From Cladopsammia gracilis (lineage: Eukaryota; Cnidaria; Anthozoa; Scleractinia; Dendrophylliidae): a DNA stretch of 64,000 nt. Location: contig JAJGOT010000257.1 in the NCBI GenBank assembly GCA_022457155.1, positions 437,001 through 501,000 on the forward strand. The letters are read 5' to 3'. The translations under genes were made by a program, and so were the position numbers. This document shows, one piece after another, positions 1 to 11,737 of this stretch; the stretch's first letter is position 1, and each line of letters starts with the position of its first letter. The notes below the pieces were generated by a model. The model saw only the letters and a program-made list of their open reading frames with translations, was not told the DNA's origin and did not search any database.

Positions 1-1084
1 AATGCGACGGCTGTACCGTATGTCTACACAAATAAAAGTGCTGGTGGTGGATTTAAAATAATTTGTTCGCTCGTAACAGATTCAAGTTTTCTCTGCGGCG
101 TCAACGGCGGGGTTGGAAAATAAATACACTTGACGACAGCGAAATAAGATATTCTTAACTGCATAAGTACAAGTGAAAGCGACAGTCATAGTTCAGGCAA
201 ATTAAACAGTGACCTACGGATTTCAAAACAACGAAAACACGGCTTGTTCGCTGTCGTGGTTAATTAAGTTTTATGCGCTTTGAGTTCCACGCGTTGGGTT
301 CCGGCAGTCGGATTGAGCTGAAATAAAATTAAGTAAAAGAGAAATTCAAAACTGCATAAAAAGAGTATCGTCTTATAGAAACGGCGCATTCTTCAACATA
401 TATTTCACTGCCGCGAAAATCCATCAATATTACAGCGGTTGCCAGTTGAGTTATTATAATTTTCCAGACGATTCAAAACAGTAAATCCAACTCCCTCGCG
501 ATGAATTCCTGACAAAAAAAAAGCTCAACCGACAGACTAGAATATTTTTCAAACAGAGTTCGAGGTTTGGTTAATAATTATTTTTAATTTTTTGGCATAT
601 ACAAATATAGACTTGTAATACTCTCACCAAAATGATTTCTTCAAAACCGTCACGACCGCCATGGGAGATTAAAGAAACCCATCTAGTGCTCAAACCGCAA
701 AGAAAATCTGCAACGGAAATTAAAGAGGGTCTCCTAGGGGTTTTTGGGGAACAAGGGAACACGGGAAATTTGGCAATGGGAACACGGGAACAAAGCAAAA
801 AAATCGTAGGGAACAAGGGAACATCAAAAAGGTTAGGGAGCAGGGGAACAAACACAAAAAATTAAAAGGCCCTACGTTTTTTACATAAACATGGGGTGAT
901 AGAAGATTTTCTGCTGTTTTCCGATTTCTTTGGCAAGTTTTTGTTCCCATCTTTCGTGTCTACTCGTCTCTACCTCTGGCGCCGAAATCGTTCTTTTCCG
1001 ACAAGTGCCGACAATTGGTTAAATATTTAACTTTAACGATGTTATAGCGGTTTTCTAAAGACTATTGATAATCAATACAGCCCG
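1..1084. other. No gene seen; purine-rich simple repeat at 744-862
   Basis: I see no gene with splice support or a recognisable domain here. Positions 744-862 are a purine-rich simple repeat built on GGGAACA/ACGGGAA motifs, which opens meaningless reading frames on both strands. The rest is AT-rich single-copy-looking DNA. Confidence 0.6.
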
Positions 1085-1262
1085 GGAAAAGGTGCAATTG
1101 TCAACCATGTCCAGGCGTGGAAAACATGACCCAGTGCCAAGAGCTGAAAGAAAAAGGTGCAACTTTGTGGTGCCAAGCGCGGGAAAAAAGGAAACAAGTG
1201 CTAAGCGCGGGAAAGCGTATAACTAGTGCCAAGCGCGGGAAAACGTGCAACCGATGCCAGGT
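1085..1262. repeat. Degenerate tandem repeat (GTGCCAAGCGCGGGAAAA)
   Basis: About five imperfect units of 30-40 bp share the core GTGCCAAGCGCGGGAAAA, with older variants such as GTCCAGGCGTGGAAAA upstream. Units become more alike to the right and stop where the coding relic at 1,245 begins. Confidence 0.6.
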
Positions 1263-2412
1263 CAGACCTGGTCAATTTTGACAGCACATGTGCAGCTGGT
1301 GAATTCGAAAGTCCTGAGGATGGATGTGGTCGATCTTGGTAGAAACGTTGACCGTATGTTGCTGCCAGTGACTGCAGCGATTTACCAAAATGGAGTGGAG
1401 AAGCCAGCAATGCGCTGGACATTTGAAATGGCGATTGGCGCCATTAGCGACCAAAAGTTGCATGGATTCCTTCAAAGATTAAGAGGAGGATTTGGAAGTG
1501 CAAATGTGGCCAATATGTCCAGCCAACGGGTGTATTTGCTGAAAGGAAAACAGTCTTTGTGATCGACTCTTCAACAGGCTGCTTCAGAATGACAAGTGAA
1601 GTGCTTCCTTTGGTCAAGTATCTGAGTAATCTTCAGACGTTTGCTGTCACGTTTGGCTTGCACCAGAAGAAACAAATGTCAACGTCGTTCACTATCGACA
1701 CAGCAATTGCCAGAATCCAAGAAGTATATGACTTTGATTGCCAGTGTATAGATCGAGTCAAAGCCTTCCTTGGGACAGAAGCCCAGACTCAAGGTCCGCA
1801 GGGAACCGTTTCGTCAGTCGTTGTGGAGGACGAAAGAAGGATCTTGCTTGCACTGGGAGAAATTAGAGATCTTTTTCGAAAGTATGCCCCACAGCTTTTG
1901 GATGTGTTCAAACTTAAAAGCCTTTTGACGCTGGTAGTGGAGAACGTTTTCTCCGAGATGAGGGCAGGTGCATCTGACATGCCAATGCAGTTGCAATTTG
2001 ATTTCCGCTTTATTCGAGCAATGAAGTAACATTTAAAGCAGATGTGCACAACCAGGTTTTCATACTACACAAGTGCGACGTCTCATTACCCAAGGGTCAA
2101 ATCTGACTTGAAATATTCAGCCCTACCTAAGATGTACCTTCTACAGCACAGTTGACAAAGCAACAAGTTCAGCAAATGAGAGGCTGGCGCATGAAGTATG
2201 GTCAAAGTGTTCCACAGAAGACTGTGCGCAACATGAGCACCAAAGATAATCCGGGTACTCTGCCGATAAATCTTTATGCCCAGGTACAGCCTACAATAAC
2301 GCCTTTGGATTTCTCGAAGATCGCAGAAGATGGAGCAAGTGTACATAAAACTGAGAAAAAAATATCCTTTTGCTGGACTAACCTGTTGGACTATTGGTGG
2401 AACTTGAAATGA
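1245..2412 (+). pseudogene. Frameshifted coding relic of unrecognised family
   Basis: Two overlapping open stretches (1,245-1,562 and 1,559-2,029) read as one broken protein: the first ends in LLKGKQSL, while the second, read upstream of its apparent start, gives KTVFVIDSSTGCFRM, so the break is a frameshift rather than two genes. The better half contains a leucine-rich helical region and the block VENVFSEMRAGASDMP. Beyond a stop at 2,027-2,029 coding-like sequence continues (SYYTSATSHYPR) with more stops. The 'VENxFSxMR' block recalls C-terminal regions of multicopy, possibly transposon-derived cnidarian proteins; that is a memory-based resemblance, not a domain call. No introns, TIRs or LTRs were found around it. 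Confidence 0.4.
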
Positions 2413-3852
2413 AAACGCTAACGAACTTCAACTACATTGTGGACTGAAAATAATGCGCCGGATATCTTTGCAAGAACTGAATGAGGGCTGAAATGTTCAC
2501 CGTGCAGGGTTGGAGAAGCGACAATTTACCAAGCACAAATCACCGAAATTAAAACATCGATAGCTGTTTATAATAAATAGCTTCTGACAGAAAAAGAACA
2601 AATTTAAAGGACAAGACTTCACAAACGAATTTCGAGAGCCGCATGGCCGTTGTTTCTGCCACACTTGTGAACGCCAAAGGTGAGCCATTGTTTTTTCCTG
2701 GGTTAATACTTCATCTGGGTTTGTTGTTCTTGATCGGTTGTATTTTTTTGTAATTAAACAGATAACAGTGTCTGCCGCTTTTTGTTTGCCGTTCTTTTTT
2801 TTATTTCAGTCACGCTTTACGCTATCCTATTTTTCCCGCGTAAAAATATCGATTTATCGCTAAAACCCGGATTTCTTGTATCAGTGATTTAGTAGAAAGT
2901 CTTAGTACGTGAAAACGAGCAATGTGGACCATATAATATCGTTTATTCAGGCTGTGTGGCTAGCTGAATGAGTCTTTAACCACACAAAATCCTCTCATAT
3001 GCTGAACTGAAATAAAAGACGCTAAAACAGATGCCACAATGATTCGCATCCTGCATGCACAGCACATCCACTGCGGACTAGTAAGAAATTGAACAGGTTG
3101 AAAAGGATCTTTCGTTTAAAACGAATTGTAAGCTTAAGACCTCGCTTCGCTATTTTAGAGGTTTAATGAACCTGATAAGTATTCTTTTTACTGAAGTTTC
3201 ACCAGGTTCGTAGAGCCTGGAAGAAAAATTACGTGCCTGCTAGGTTGCGTGGGTACACCCGATGTTTTTCCAGACCGTTTGCATCAAAGACCATCAAACC
3301 TCTTCGTGCAAAACACTTTCAACTAAAACAGATTTTTTTTCTTCAGGAAAAGTTCTTCAGAAAACGATATATTATTTTATTTCTCAACTGGAAGATTATT
3401 TTTGTGAAGACGATGCATAAACTCTGCAAATATTCAAGCCGCGAATATTATGCCGGAGCGATCTTAAATCTCGGTGTTCTCAGATTTCAATTTTTCGCTC
3501 GAAATATTTATAAACCTTATGAGCAAGTTACATTCATGACAACAAATTATACCGCTCATGTTAAGTATTGTTTCGCAAAACACTATAACTGCTTTCCTGG
3601 CTGTGATGTGTTTTGTTTTCCTGTGATGATGCATAGTAAGACGATGTACAATTTCACAGTTTTCAAAGATTTCAACTTATGTGCCGTAAATGAGTAAGCT
3701 TATCTGAAAGTCGCTTGTAAACAATTTTTCATAAAAATATTTTTTTAGTTAGGGTTTCATCCCGAAGTCCGGAAGTGCGTTTAATGAATTTGTCCCGCTA
3801 ACCCGCTTTCGTAGAAAGTCCTTTCCTTTCAAGCGCCTTCAAATGTTTTCCA
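2413..3852. other. No supported gene
   Basis: AT-rich, with no domain, splice pattern or repeat structure that I can support. A 154-codon open frame at 3,233-3,697 exists but is rich in F/K/Y as expected from AT-rich noise, and has no recognisable motif. Confidence 0.5.
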
Positions 3853-4129
3853 TATACAGCTGTTTCGAGAAAGGTTGTCGGAAAAAAGCGTAAAAGTGCA
3901 CGCGACAATTCCGAAAGATATTGTGGGTTGTCATCAACGCATTATCCTAAAACTTCCTTTATCCATATGGCCCACCATCTAAGATCGTCGTTGTACGGAC
4001 GAGGTATCGCGGATTTGATGTATTTATTTGACTTATTAACATTCAGTGATCATATCCCAAATTAATTTTCGGGATTATAGCGTGCACGTTTGCCCTTTTT
4101 CCGACAACCATTCTCGAAACAGCTGTATA
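3853..4129. mobile_element. MITE, TA target, CAGCTGTTTCGAGAA termini
   Basis: Terminal inverted repeats of about 45 bp: the left starts TATACAGCTGTTTCGAGAA and the right ends TTCTCGAAACAGCTGTATA, with GGTTGTCGGAAAAA and GTGCACGC also mirrored further in. A TA dinucleotide borders each CAGCTG end, as for Tc1/mariner-type MITEs. The ~180-bp interior shows no coding potential. Confidence 0.75.
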
Positions 4130-4190
4130 GTTATTAATCGCGTGACGCACTTCACGATTAATAACTGCAAACTATCAGTCTTTACGATTT
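4130..4190. repeat. Copy of the CACGATTAATAACTG repeat
   Basis: Contains TTATTAATCG and CACGATTAATAACTGCAAAC, the same motif that is tandemly repeated at 8,890-9,080, on the other side of the minisatellite-bearing element. Confidence 0.55.
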
Positions 4191-4634
4191 AGTTTGTGAA
4201 TGATTGTGGAGTACAAATCTTGTTATCAGCTTTCCACTGCTAAAGAATGAAAGCCTTTCCGATAAGTAAGACTTTTCGAAATCATCTTTTAAGTTAACAC
4301 CGCTAATTTTGACTGCGAGCGAATCTTCCCACTGAAAGTATTCCACCATGTTGTTGATTTCACAACGTTGAATTGCAATCAACAGAATCAATTCTTGTCA
4401 AATGCAATTTTCTACTTCTTCGGGTCAAACGAATTTTAATTTCGGAAATCGATTAAGAGATCTCTCGCTTTGTTTTTTCCAATAACAAGACAATAAATAG
4501 ACTGAGATAAACGCTTCACGTCGCTCGCGCTTCTATTTTTAATGGCGACGCTCGCGTTGTTCTTCGTCGAAAAGGAAGACCTGGAAAATATCGTTCGCGA
4601 ATAAATTAAATCGAATAGAAGTCAAGCTCAATAG

Positions 4635-4967
4635 TGATATATTCTCACTGGGGCTACCAACTAACAATGCCTCAGGATGTAATATTAAGATATGGGATAG
4701 GCCAGCCCGAGGCGGTAGTGAGTAGGTAGCTCCCTGGAGCGTGCGCTATCATCGCTGCGGGGAGGAGGGAGGGGCGTACTTAACTAATCCTCCCCGAGCG
4801 CCATGAAAGGACTTTTGAGGTTATGAAGGACTGATCGCACCAGAATAAGATTATATAGCCAACAACGTGCCGGAAGTTGCGCAACCCATTCCCACGCTAC
4901 TATTCTTGGGGTTTTAAGTTACGTAATATGTTGAACTTCGCCATTGTTTGAAGGAATCCCCGGTGAG
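4635..4967. mobile_element. Short (333-bp) copy of an unnamed element
   Basis: Begins TGATATATTCTCACTGGGG and ends CCCCGGTGAG. Its first ~74 bp are repeated at the start of the larger copy (4,973-5,046), and its last ~193 bp (from 4,775) recur at the end of the larger copy (8,546-8,738) with one difference. TATTCTCACTGGGG at the left end and CCCCGGTGAGAATA at the right end are inverted matches (13 of 14). AATAG occurs at each of the three borders (4,630-4,634; 4,968-4,972; 8,739-8,743), consistent with a 5-bp target duplication. No coding capacity. Confidence 0.65.
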
Positions 4968-4972
4968 AATAG
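4775..4972. repeat. 198-bp direct repeat, left copy (element 3' domain)
   Basis: Starts CGTACTTAACTAATCCTCCC and ends GGTGAGAATAG. Identical by eye to 8,546-8,743 except GCCGGAAGTTG versus GCCGGAGGTTG. This near-identity dates the two copies as recent or recently homogenised. Confidence 0.9.
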
Positions 4973-6084
4973 TGATATATTCTCACTGGGGCTACCAACT
5001 AACAATGCCTCAGGATGTAATATTAAGATATGGGATAGGCCAGCCCTTCGGCTAAAGCTCCCTGGCAACTCACCCGAAGCAGAGTGTGCTAGGAAAAACC
5101 AGAGTGGAAGCACCAAAATGTAGACTTTCCTCCCAAAACTCAGAAATACGGTAAGCATGAAGCAGAGGATCATGAAGATAATGTGTCCTCCTTCCATAAC
5201 TCAGAAAACCCTCCCTCCTTGTAGGTAGACTTGCCGCAAACTAAAACCGGCAAAACGGACTTGGAGAAGGTCAGCTAACTAACCTTGTGGTAGCACTGAA
5301 TTAATGGAAGGGAGCCTTATAATAAGAAAACAGGACAGAAAAAATAGTAACCGCGCTGTAAGCCACATTTGAGTACTAACGGCTACCACCGCTACAAGGG
5401 CACAGGAAGTAAAGAGAACTGTAACTGTAACTGTAAGGCAACAGCCCTAGTTAGGATAACGTTGTAGAATCTTTTTCCAACCCCTGGACGTCGCAAGTCT
5501 GACTGTGAATGTCTGACTACCTCCAAAAACAAAAGAAAACAACAAAAAGGTTTTGGTTTCCAAAAAGTACCGTGTTAGCCAAGACCGTAACCAATAACAT
5601 GGAAACTTGATGTAATGGGGCACCGGGGCCGCCGCGCTTTGGGGTAACCCTACATAATACCAGCAAGCAGACAAAACGTAGGCGCACAGCCTAATTCCGA
5701 GCATTGAGGAAAAAACATAAAAAGAAACACCGCTAAGAGATGGGTATAACCCCAAAGCGAAGCAACCCCGAAATACCCCGTCCAGGGACAGAGCAATGAA
5801 GGATATAAGACAATCCCTTCGAGGAAGCTTCGCAAAAAAGGCCACCCACGAAAAAAGACAGAATACAAAGTATAGACGGACACTAAAAGATAACACAGCG
5901 TTAGAAAACAGACTAGAATTGAAGTCCACTAAGGTAGGTCTGCAAGAGCTCCCCAGGCAAACGCGTTGCTGGCGGGAAATTACATATAGCAGCGCAAAAC
6001 ACAACTCCAATTAACAGCTAAAACAAAGCAGCCGTGAAAAATTGCGAAAGGCCGCGCAAATAAAAAATACCTTGCCAAATTATG

Positions 6085-8040
6085 TAGTGAAAGGGTCCAT
6101 TCACAACGCAAACATACGTGCTAGCGACAAATTCCATGACCAGCGCAAAGAAATCCGTTAGTGAAAATATCCCTTTAACAGCGTAAACACACTAGTTCGC
6201 GAGAGCTCCATAGACCCGCGAGACAAATTTGCTAATGAAAAAATCCGTTAAACAGTGCAAACATAGCTCGTGGACAATCCAATTAGCAAGGAAAGCATAT
6301 ATGTTCGTGGAAATTCGCTTGACCAGCGCAAATAAATTTTTCTAGTGAAAAAGTCCGTAAAACGGCGCAGAAACATATTCGCCAAGGGAAAACTTGATAC
6401 AACCGCGTAAACACATTCGTTTGTGAGAAGAGGTCCATTTACCAGCGCAAACAATGTTGCCAGAGAAAAAAGTCCACATAACAGCGTAAACAAGAGAAAC
6501 ACATACGCTCGAGAACTCCATACGACAGCGGAAACACATACGCTTGTAAAAATTTCCGTTAAACAGCGCGAACACATTCGCTCATGAAAAGTACAATATA
6601 ACAGCGCGAGCGTATTCGCTAGTGCAAATTCCGTTAACCATCGTAAGCATAGTTTTTATTAGCTCATGAAAGACCATCTAACAGCACAAACATATTCGCT
6701 CGTGAAAATTCCATTAAACAGTGTAAACGGACTCGCCGGCCCGTGAAAAATTCCATCTAACAACGCAAACATATTCGCTCGTGAAAGTTCCATACATACA
6801 TACATATAACATACAACAGCGCAAGCATATTCGCTCCGGAAGGTTCGGTATAACAGCGTAAACATATTCGCTCGTGAAAGTTCCATTAAGCATTGTACCA
6901 TATAACAGCGAAAAACATATTCGCTCGTGAAAGTTTTATATAACAGCGTAAACATATTCGCTCGTGAAAATTCCATCCAACAGCGAAACATATTCGCTCG
7001 TGAAAGTTCCATATAACAGCGTAAACATATTCGCTCGTGGAAATCATCTAGCAGCGTAAACGTATTCGCTCGTTAAAATTCCATCCAACAGCGAAACATA
7101 TTCGCTCGTGAAAATTCCATATAACAGGGTAAACATATTCGCTCGTGAAAATTCCATCTAACAGCGTAAACATATTCGCTCGTGAAAATTATTTAGCAGC
7201 GTAAACGTATTTGCTCGTGAAAATTCCATCCAACAGCGAAACATATTCGCTCGTGAAAGTTCCATATAACAGCGTAAACTTATTCGCTCGTGGAAATTAT
7301 TTAGCAGCGTAAACGTATTCGCTCGTGAAAATTCCATCCAACAGCGAAACATATTCGCTCGTGAAAATTCCATCCAACAGCGAAACATATTCGCTCGTGA
7401 AAAATTCCATCTAACAGCGTAAACATATTCGCTCGCGAAAATTCCATCTAACAGCGTAAACATATTCGCTCGTGAAAATTATTTAGCAGCGTAAACGTAT
7501 TCGCTCGTGAAAATTCCATCCAACAGCGAAACATATTCGCTCGTGAAAGTTCCATATAACAGCGTAAACATATTCGCTCGTGGAAATTATCTAGCAGCGT
7601 AAACGTATTCGCTCGTGAAAATTCCATCCAACAGCGAAACATATTCGCTCGTGAAAATTCCATCTAACAGCGTACACATATTCGCTCGTGAAAATTCCAT
7701 CTAACAGCGTAAACATATTCGCTCGTGAAAATTCCATCTAACAGCGTAAACATATTCGCTCGTGAAAATTATTTAGCAGCGTAAACGTATTCGCTCGTGA
7801 AAATTCCATCCGACAGCGAAACATATTCGCTCGTGAAAGTTCCAAATAACAGAGTAAACATATTCGCTCGTGGAAAATTTTGTATAACAGCGTAAACATA
7901 TTCGCTAGTGGAAGTTCCATTAAACAGCGGAAACATATTCGCTCGTGAAAGTTCCATATAACAGCGTAAACATATTCGCTTGCGAAAGTTCCAATAAACA
8001 ACGTAAGCAAATTCGCTCGTGAAAATTCCATCCAACAACC
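6085..8040. repeat. ~37-bp minisatellite with higher-order structure
   Basis: About 50 units of 35-38 bp with consensus core AACAGCGTAAACATATTCGC followed by TCGTGAAAATTCCATCT. Units before ~6,650 are strongly diverged; units from ~6,900 to 7,900 are close to identical. Three variants (ATTATTTAGCAGCGTAAACG; ATTCCATCCAACAGCGAAAC; GTTCCATATAACAGCGTAAA) recur in order as a ~110-bp trimer at about 7,190, 7,300, 7,485, 7,590 and 7,775. The array gives accidental periodic minus-strand peptides (MELSRANMF). A straggling unit pair lies at 8,245-8,335. Confidence 0.9.
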
Positions 8041-8116
8041 CAAAAAATAACCCGGTTAAAATAACTCGGAAAAAAAGTGAAATAACCGAGTTAATTTTAT
8101 GAGCGGCCGCACTTAA
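8041..8116. mobile_element. Fragment resembling the Harbinger-1 terminus
   Basis: Contains ATAACCCGGTTAAAATAACTCGG, then AACCGAGTTAATTTTATGAG and GCGGCCGCACTT: the same words (ACCCGGTTAA, GAGTTAA, GCGGCCGCACTT) that build the ends of the Harbinger at 26,536-30,120. No second end was found nearby, so this is a terminal fragment or remnant of a small derivative. Confidence 0.55.
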
Positions 8117-8545
8117 GAAGGTTGAACTTAAAACGTGAGAGATAATGTTATAATTTGCTGGCGACAGCTACACAAAACAATACGAATAATGAGCGAAAAC
8201 AATACCTCTGCACGTGCATTTTTATATTGTTATTGCTAGTAAAAATTCCATAACAGCGCAAACACATTCGCTCAGTGAAACAATTTTATTACACAGCGTG
8301 AACATATGAGCTAATGAAAAAATTGTACGAAACAAGGCCAAAAGTAAGAAGCTACAGGAATGCGAGCGAAAAACTCCAAGCTAGTAACAAACTTAAAGGC
8401 TTGCGAACCACAAAGGAAGTACAATTCCCGACCTAACATAGAGAAAAGCGAACGGCACACTTACCGGGAATAACTGGGACATGTGCTATGGTGAAAACAA
8501 AACAAAAACCGTGGCGCAGCGATGATACAGGACTGAGGGCTTGAA

Positions 8546-8743
8546 CGTACTTAACTAATCCTCCCCGAGCGCCATGAAAGGACTTTTGAGGTTATGAAGG
8601 ACTGATCGCACCAGAATAAGATTATATAGCCAACAACGTGCCGGAGGTTGCGCAACCCATTCCCACGCTACTATTCTTGGGGTTTTAAGTTACGTAATAT
8701 GTTGAACTTCGCCATTGTTTGAAGGAATCCCCGGTGAGAATAG
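8546..8743. repeat. 198-bp direct repeat, right copy
   Basis: Partner of 4,775-4,972, 3,771 bp downstream, one difference by eye. It is the conserved 3' end of the large element copy. Confidence 0.9.
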
Positions 8744-8889
8744 AATTTTTGACCCCTGAACAATTCGGTTGTGGAATATTAACGGTATAACCAGCCCTGT
8801 GGAAAGTAGACTTTACGTTAGTTTCCTTTTTTGTAATGGCGGATGTCAAGTTAAATTTGCTTTCGAGTTATCTTGTCCGTGAAAATGGG

Positions 8890-9080
8890 CAACTCACGAT
8901 TAATAACTGTAAATGTCTGTCAGACACAGTTAATATTCCCGCATTACACGATTATTAACTGTAAACGTCTGCCAAACATAGTTATTAATCTGGAATTTTA
9001 CGATTATTAACTGTAACTAACATTGTTTCACGATTAATAACTACAAAGTATCACTCTTTACGGTTAATAAGGACAAAAAG
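8890..9080. repeat. Tandem repeat around CACGATTAATAACTGTAAA
   Basis: Three to four diverged units (about 50-65 bp) with the core ACGATTAATAACTGTAAA and inverted partners AGTTATTAATC. A matching unit lies at 4,130-4,190, so the element pair appears to have inserted beside or into a pre-existing array. Confidence 0.6.
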
Positions 9081-9246
9081 CGCTGTTTAAGATTATTATG
9101 CTGGTAAATTCCACTGCATAAAAAATAAAAACACTGCAAAATTATGTAGACACCTGTTATAATCAGAAATTATTGCATGGTGAGTTATTGGTAAATGAAA
9201 TTATAGTTAACCTCAAATATTAGCACATGTTCGAAAAATCTTTTGT

Positions 9247-9748
9247 ATAGTTAAGTAATGATCCGCATAAGAAGGATAGCGCTGAACGGCAATGCCAATG
9301 GAATGTCAACTTTTTTCATTGTTATAACTAGTGATCTCATTGTCCTAGACTCAAAAACCGCTAAAAAGTTAAGGTCTTATTGGTCTAGACTCAAAAGCTG
9401 CTCAAAAGTTAAGGTTCAAGGGGCATTTGTCTACTTTTTTAAGGTTGCAAGTAATTTGAGACCCAATCGCACAACATGCAAGTTTTAAAAGATATCGTAT
9501 TTGGGTAACTTCATCAAAGAAGCAAAATTATTAGCTATTGTCTTCTGCTATTCTGATTGGTTAAGCACGAACATTTCCTAAAATGTATTTGACGCAAATG
9601 GATTTTCCTAATTTTTTAATGAAATATAATTATGAACCATCAACTACTCCTCCATTCCTAAAACCAAAGATATTTCTATGTGGGAAAGAGCCGATGCAGT
9701 AGAACAATGAAGTTTGCCATAGTTCTTATGTGGAGCATTATTTGACAT
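9247..9748. mobile_element. MITE family 'ATGATCCGCATAAGAAG', copy 1
   Basis: Left end AGTTAAGTAATGATCCGCAT; right end CTTATGTGGAGCATTATTTGAC, which is its diverged inverted repeat. The whole ~490-bp body is repeated in inverse orientation at 62,993-63,437. Shared internal blocks include AAAAGATATCGTATTTGGG and TTCTATGTGGGAAAGA. A 76-codon frame inside has no support. Confidence 0.75.
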
Positions 9749-9942
9749 ATTGTGTGGTAGCAGAAAATATTTTCCTCTTCCCCCACAGAAAGTTTTCTTC
9801 TTAGGACCCTCAACTCCCTGGAAATTTATACTCTCATTTAAAAACTAATTGGCTTTTGAGACACCCTCTCACCTCAGAATTAATTTTAATGACCTTTGGC
9901 AGTGAATATGGATTTTTCTTGGAGTTCAGCCCATTTACTTCA

Positions 9943-10646
9943 GGTTACAGTGTACCTTCAGATCGAAAATTTATTTAAATTTTTTTTGGCGTCAAAATAA
10001 AGTTAACAGAATGAACTTTCATCCAAAAAAGAAATTATCGAAAAATAGTGAAAATTGACGGAGAAATGACGGTATAACTTTTGTGGGCGGAGTTTGTTTA
10101 TGAAGAGATGTTTTTTTTAAGCGCTGTTTTCTCAAAGTTAATTTTTCGCTTGTTGGGGACACTTTAAAGAGCTACAACTCAAAGGGAATTTGTTCGATTT
10201 TCCTCAAATTTGGACAGAAGCTAGCCTAACATATAATTAATGAATTTATTAATTCCGAAAACTTTTCCGTCAAGAGCCATTTCCGTGCGATCATTGCAAT
10301 TTTTTTCTCCCTTTTTCGAAAATATTCTGTAACTTTTCACTGCAATTGAATATGGGAAATCGCCGACACGATTTTTTAGCGCTTCGTGTCCGGAAATCCG
10401 AGAACAAATCAAATTAGCAAAATACAATAATCGCTTTGAGTTACAGCGTTTTAAAGCTGATTCGGACGTTCGAATTTAGACGTCGAAAAAAATTCGACAA
10501 TTCATTTTATTACCAAATGGTTTCCATATTTAGATAGCCAGCTCTATAAGCTTTAATTTGATATCTGGGTTTAGGTATATTAAGTGTAACCTTAAGACGC
10601 TACAGCTGTTATACTGGAGACACCCCCGAAGGTACAATGTAACCTT
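9943..10646. mobile_element. Possible ~700-bp TIR element
   Basis: AGGTTACAGTGTACCTTC at the left and GAAGGTACAATGTAACCTTA at the right form ~18-bp inverted ends with two mismatches. The interior has no coding potential. No clear target duplication, so the call is tentative. Confidence 0.4.
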
Positions 10647-11706
10647 AAAGCCTAGTAAAAATTATAAAATCGTCATTCTTATACATAAGGCTGTAGGTAA
10701 AAACCAGTGGGGATGGTGCTGCTTTGACTCACAATAGTCGACTAATTGTGTGCTCCTTTTCAATAATGAATGATGGTTGTTATGTCCAGTTCAGGTGAGA
10801 GGTGATTGACTGTTCGTGTGTGTGAACATTTAAAAGGCATTTTCACAAAAAGTATAAATATTTATGTATTAAATATATATGACAAGTCTGAGTTGTATGG
10901 TTTGTCTAAAAAATACAGTACGCCAAGATTAACAAAAAAGTAGTGACCACTGTTCACCTGAATTACCTGTAAATTGTAAGACAGTTAATTATCTCACAAC
11001 AATATATAAGTATTTATCTCATAAATTATATACATTAAGTATGTGTCCAGTTTTTATACTTCCCTAGAAACTGTGATGAAATGTCAGCCTCATACTTGAT
11101 TTAATTACCTCAAACTACGGGAAACCATACAATTGCAGCAGTGAAAGGAAAAGAAGACTATGGATTACTAAAGACCAGTCTGGCAAATGTGATTGATGAT
11201 GTCAATTCTGTGTAAAGGAGGTCTGGATGCCAATGGCAAGAAACTCGAAATTGAGTTGTACCTTAAAGGGGACTACAAGGTGACATCATGGCAAATTATC
11301 AAATTAGAAATGAATTTCAGCCAATTTATATCAAACTTTTGAATTAAATTAAAGTGATTTAATTTTGCTTTTATTAAATTTTTACAGTTTCTTCTTCTGT
11401 GCACGGGAATGAAAGCTGCCATGAGTAAGAATTCCTGCGACTGGTGTACCAGTAATACTGACCAAAGGTATTGTTCGTTTCAGTTTATGCATGTGAAACA
11501 TATGGAGATAAATAGTTGATTGATTGTCAGATCACGAACAATTCCGGACAGTTGTTTTCATGAACCTATTAACGCTGTTTTATCTTGTTAATTATTTCTT
11601 AGCAAGTTTTTACTATTTGTTATTTTTAATCTTTCTATTTAAAGTATTGTAAAGTGCCATGAACTGTTGGAAATGTGCGCTATATAAGCACTTGCTTATT
11701 ATTATA

Positions 11707-11737
<31 letters not shown>

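Larger units (their letters stand above)
4973..8738. mobile_element. Large (3.77-kb) copy of the same element, with internal minisatellite
   Basis: Shares both ends with the 333-bp copy immediately upstream, head to tail, with one AATAG between them. Interior: ~1 kb of unique sequence (5,047-6,084), a ~2 kb minisatellite (6,085-8,040), a fragment resembling the Harbinger terminus (8,041-8,115), then ~430 bp leading into the shared 3' domain. Conserved ends, a central tandem array, inverted end motifs, no protein and tandem head-to-tail copies resemble Helentron-associated HINE/DINE-1-like or foldback-type non-autonomous elements; which superfamily is unresolved. Frames of up to 187 codons inside are not convincing genes. 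Confidence 0.6.

Noticed and set aside
3233..3697. 154-codon open frame
   Set aside because: Rich in Phe/Lys/Tyr as expected for AT-rich DNA, no domain, no conserved block, no splice partner.
5447..6010. 187-codon minus-strand frame inside the large element copy
   Set aside because: No motif, no splice or promoter support, not present in the short copy; residue content typical of a chance frame.
6085..8040. CRISPR-like regular repeat spacing
   Set aside because: There are no distinct repeats separated by unique spacers; whole units are repeated end to end, and the DNA is eukaryotic.
6248..8043. Long minus-strand frames with the repeating peptide MELSRANMFRCWMEF
   Set aside because: They are translations of the 37-bp minisatellite; frame and period follow the repeat, start and stop points vary with unit indels, and no unique sequence flanks them.
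4635..8738. LTR retrotransposon with the 198-bp repeats as LTRs
   Set aside because: Repeats lack TG..CA ends, primer binding site and polypurine tract; the 5' domain is shared by the two copies in a way that fits two tandem elements better.
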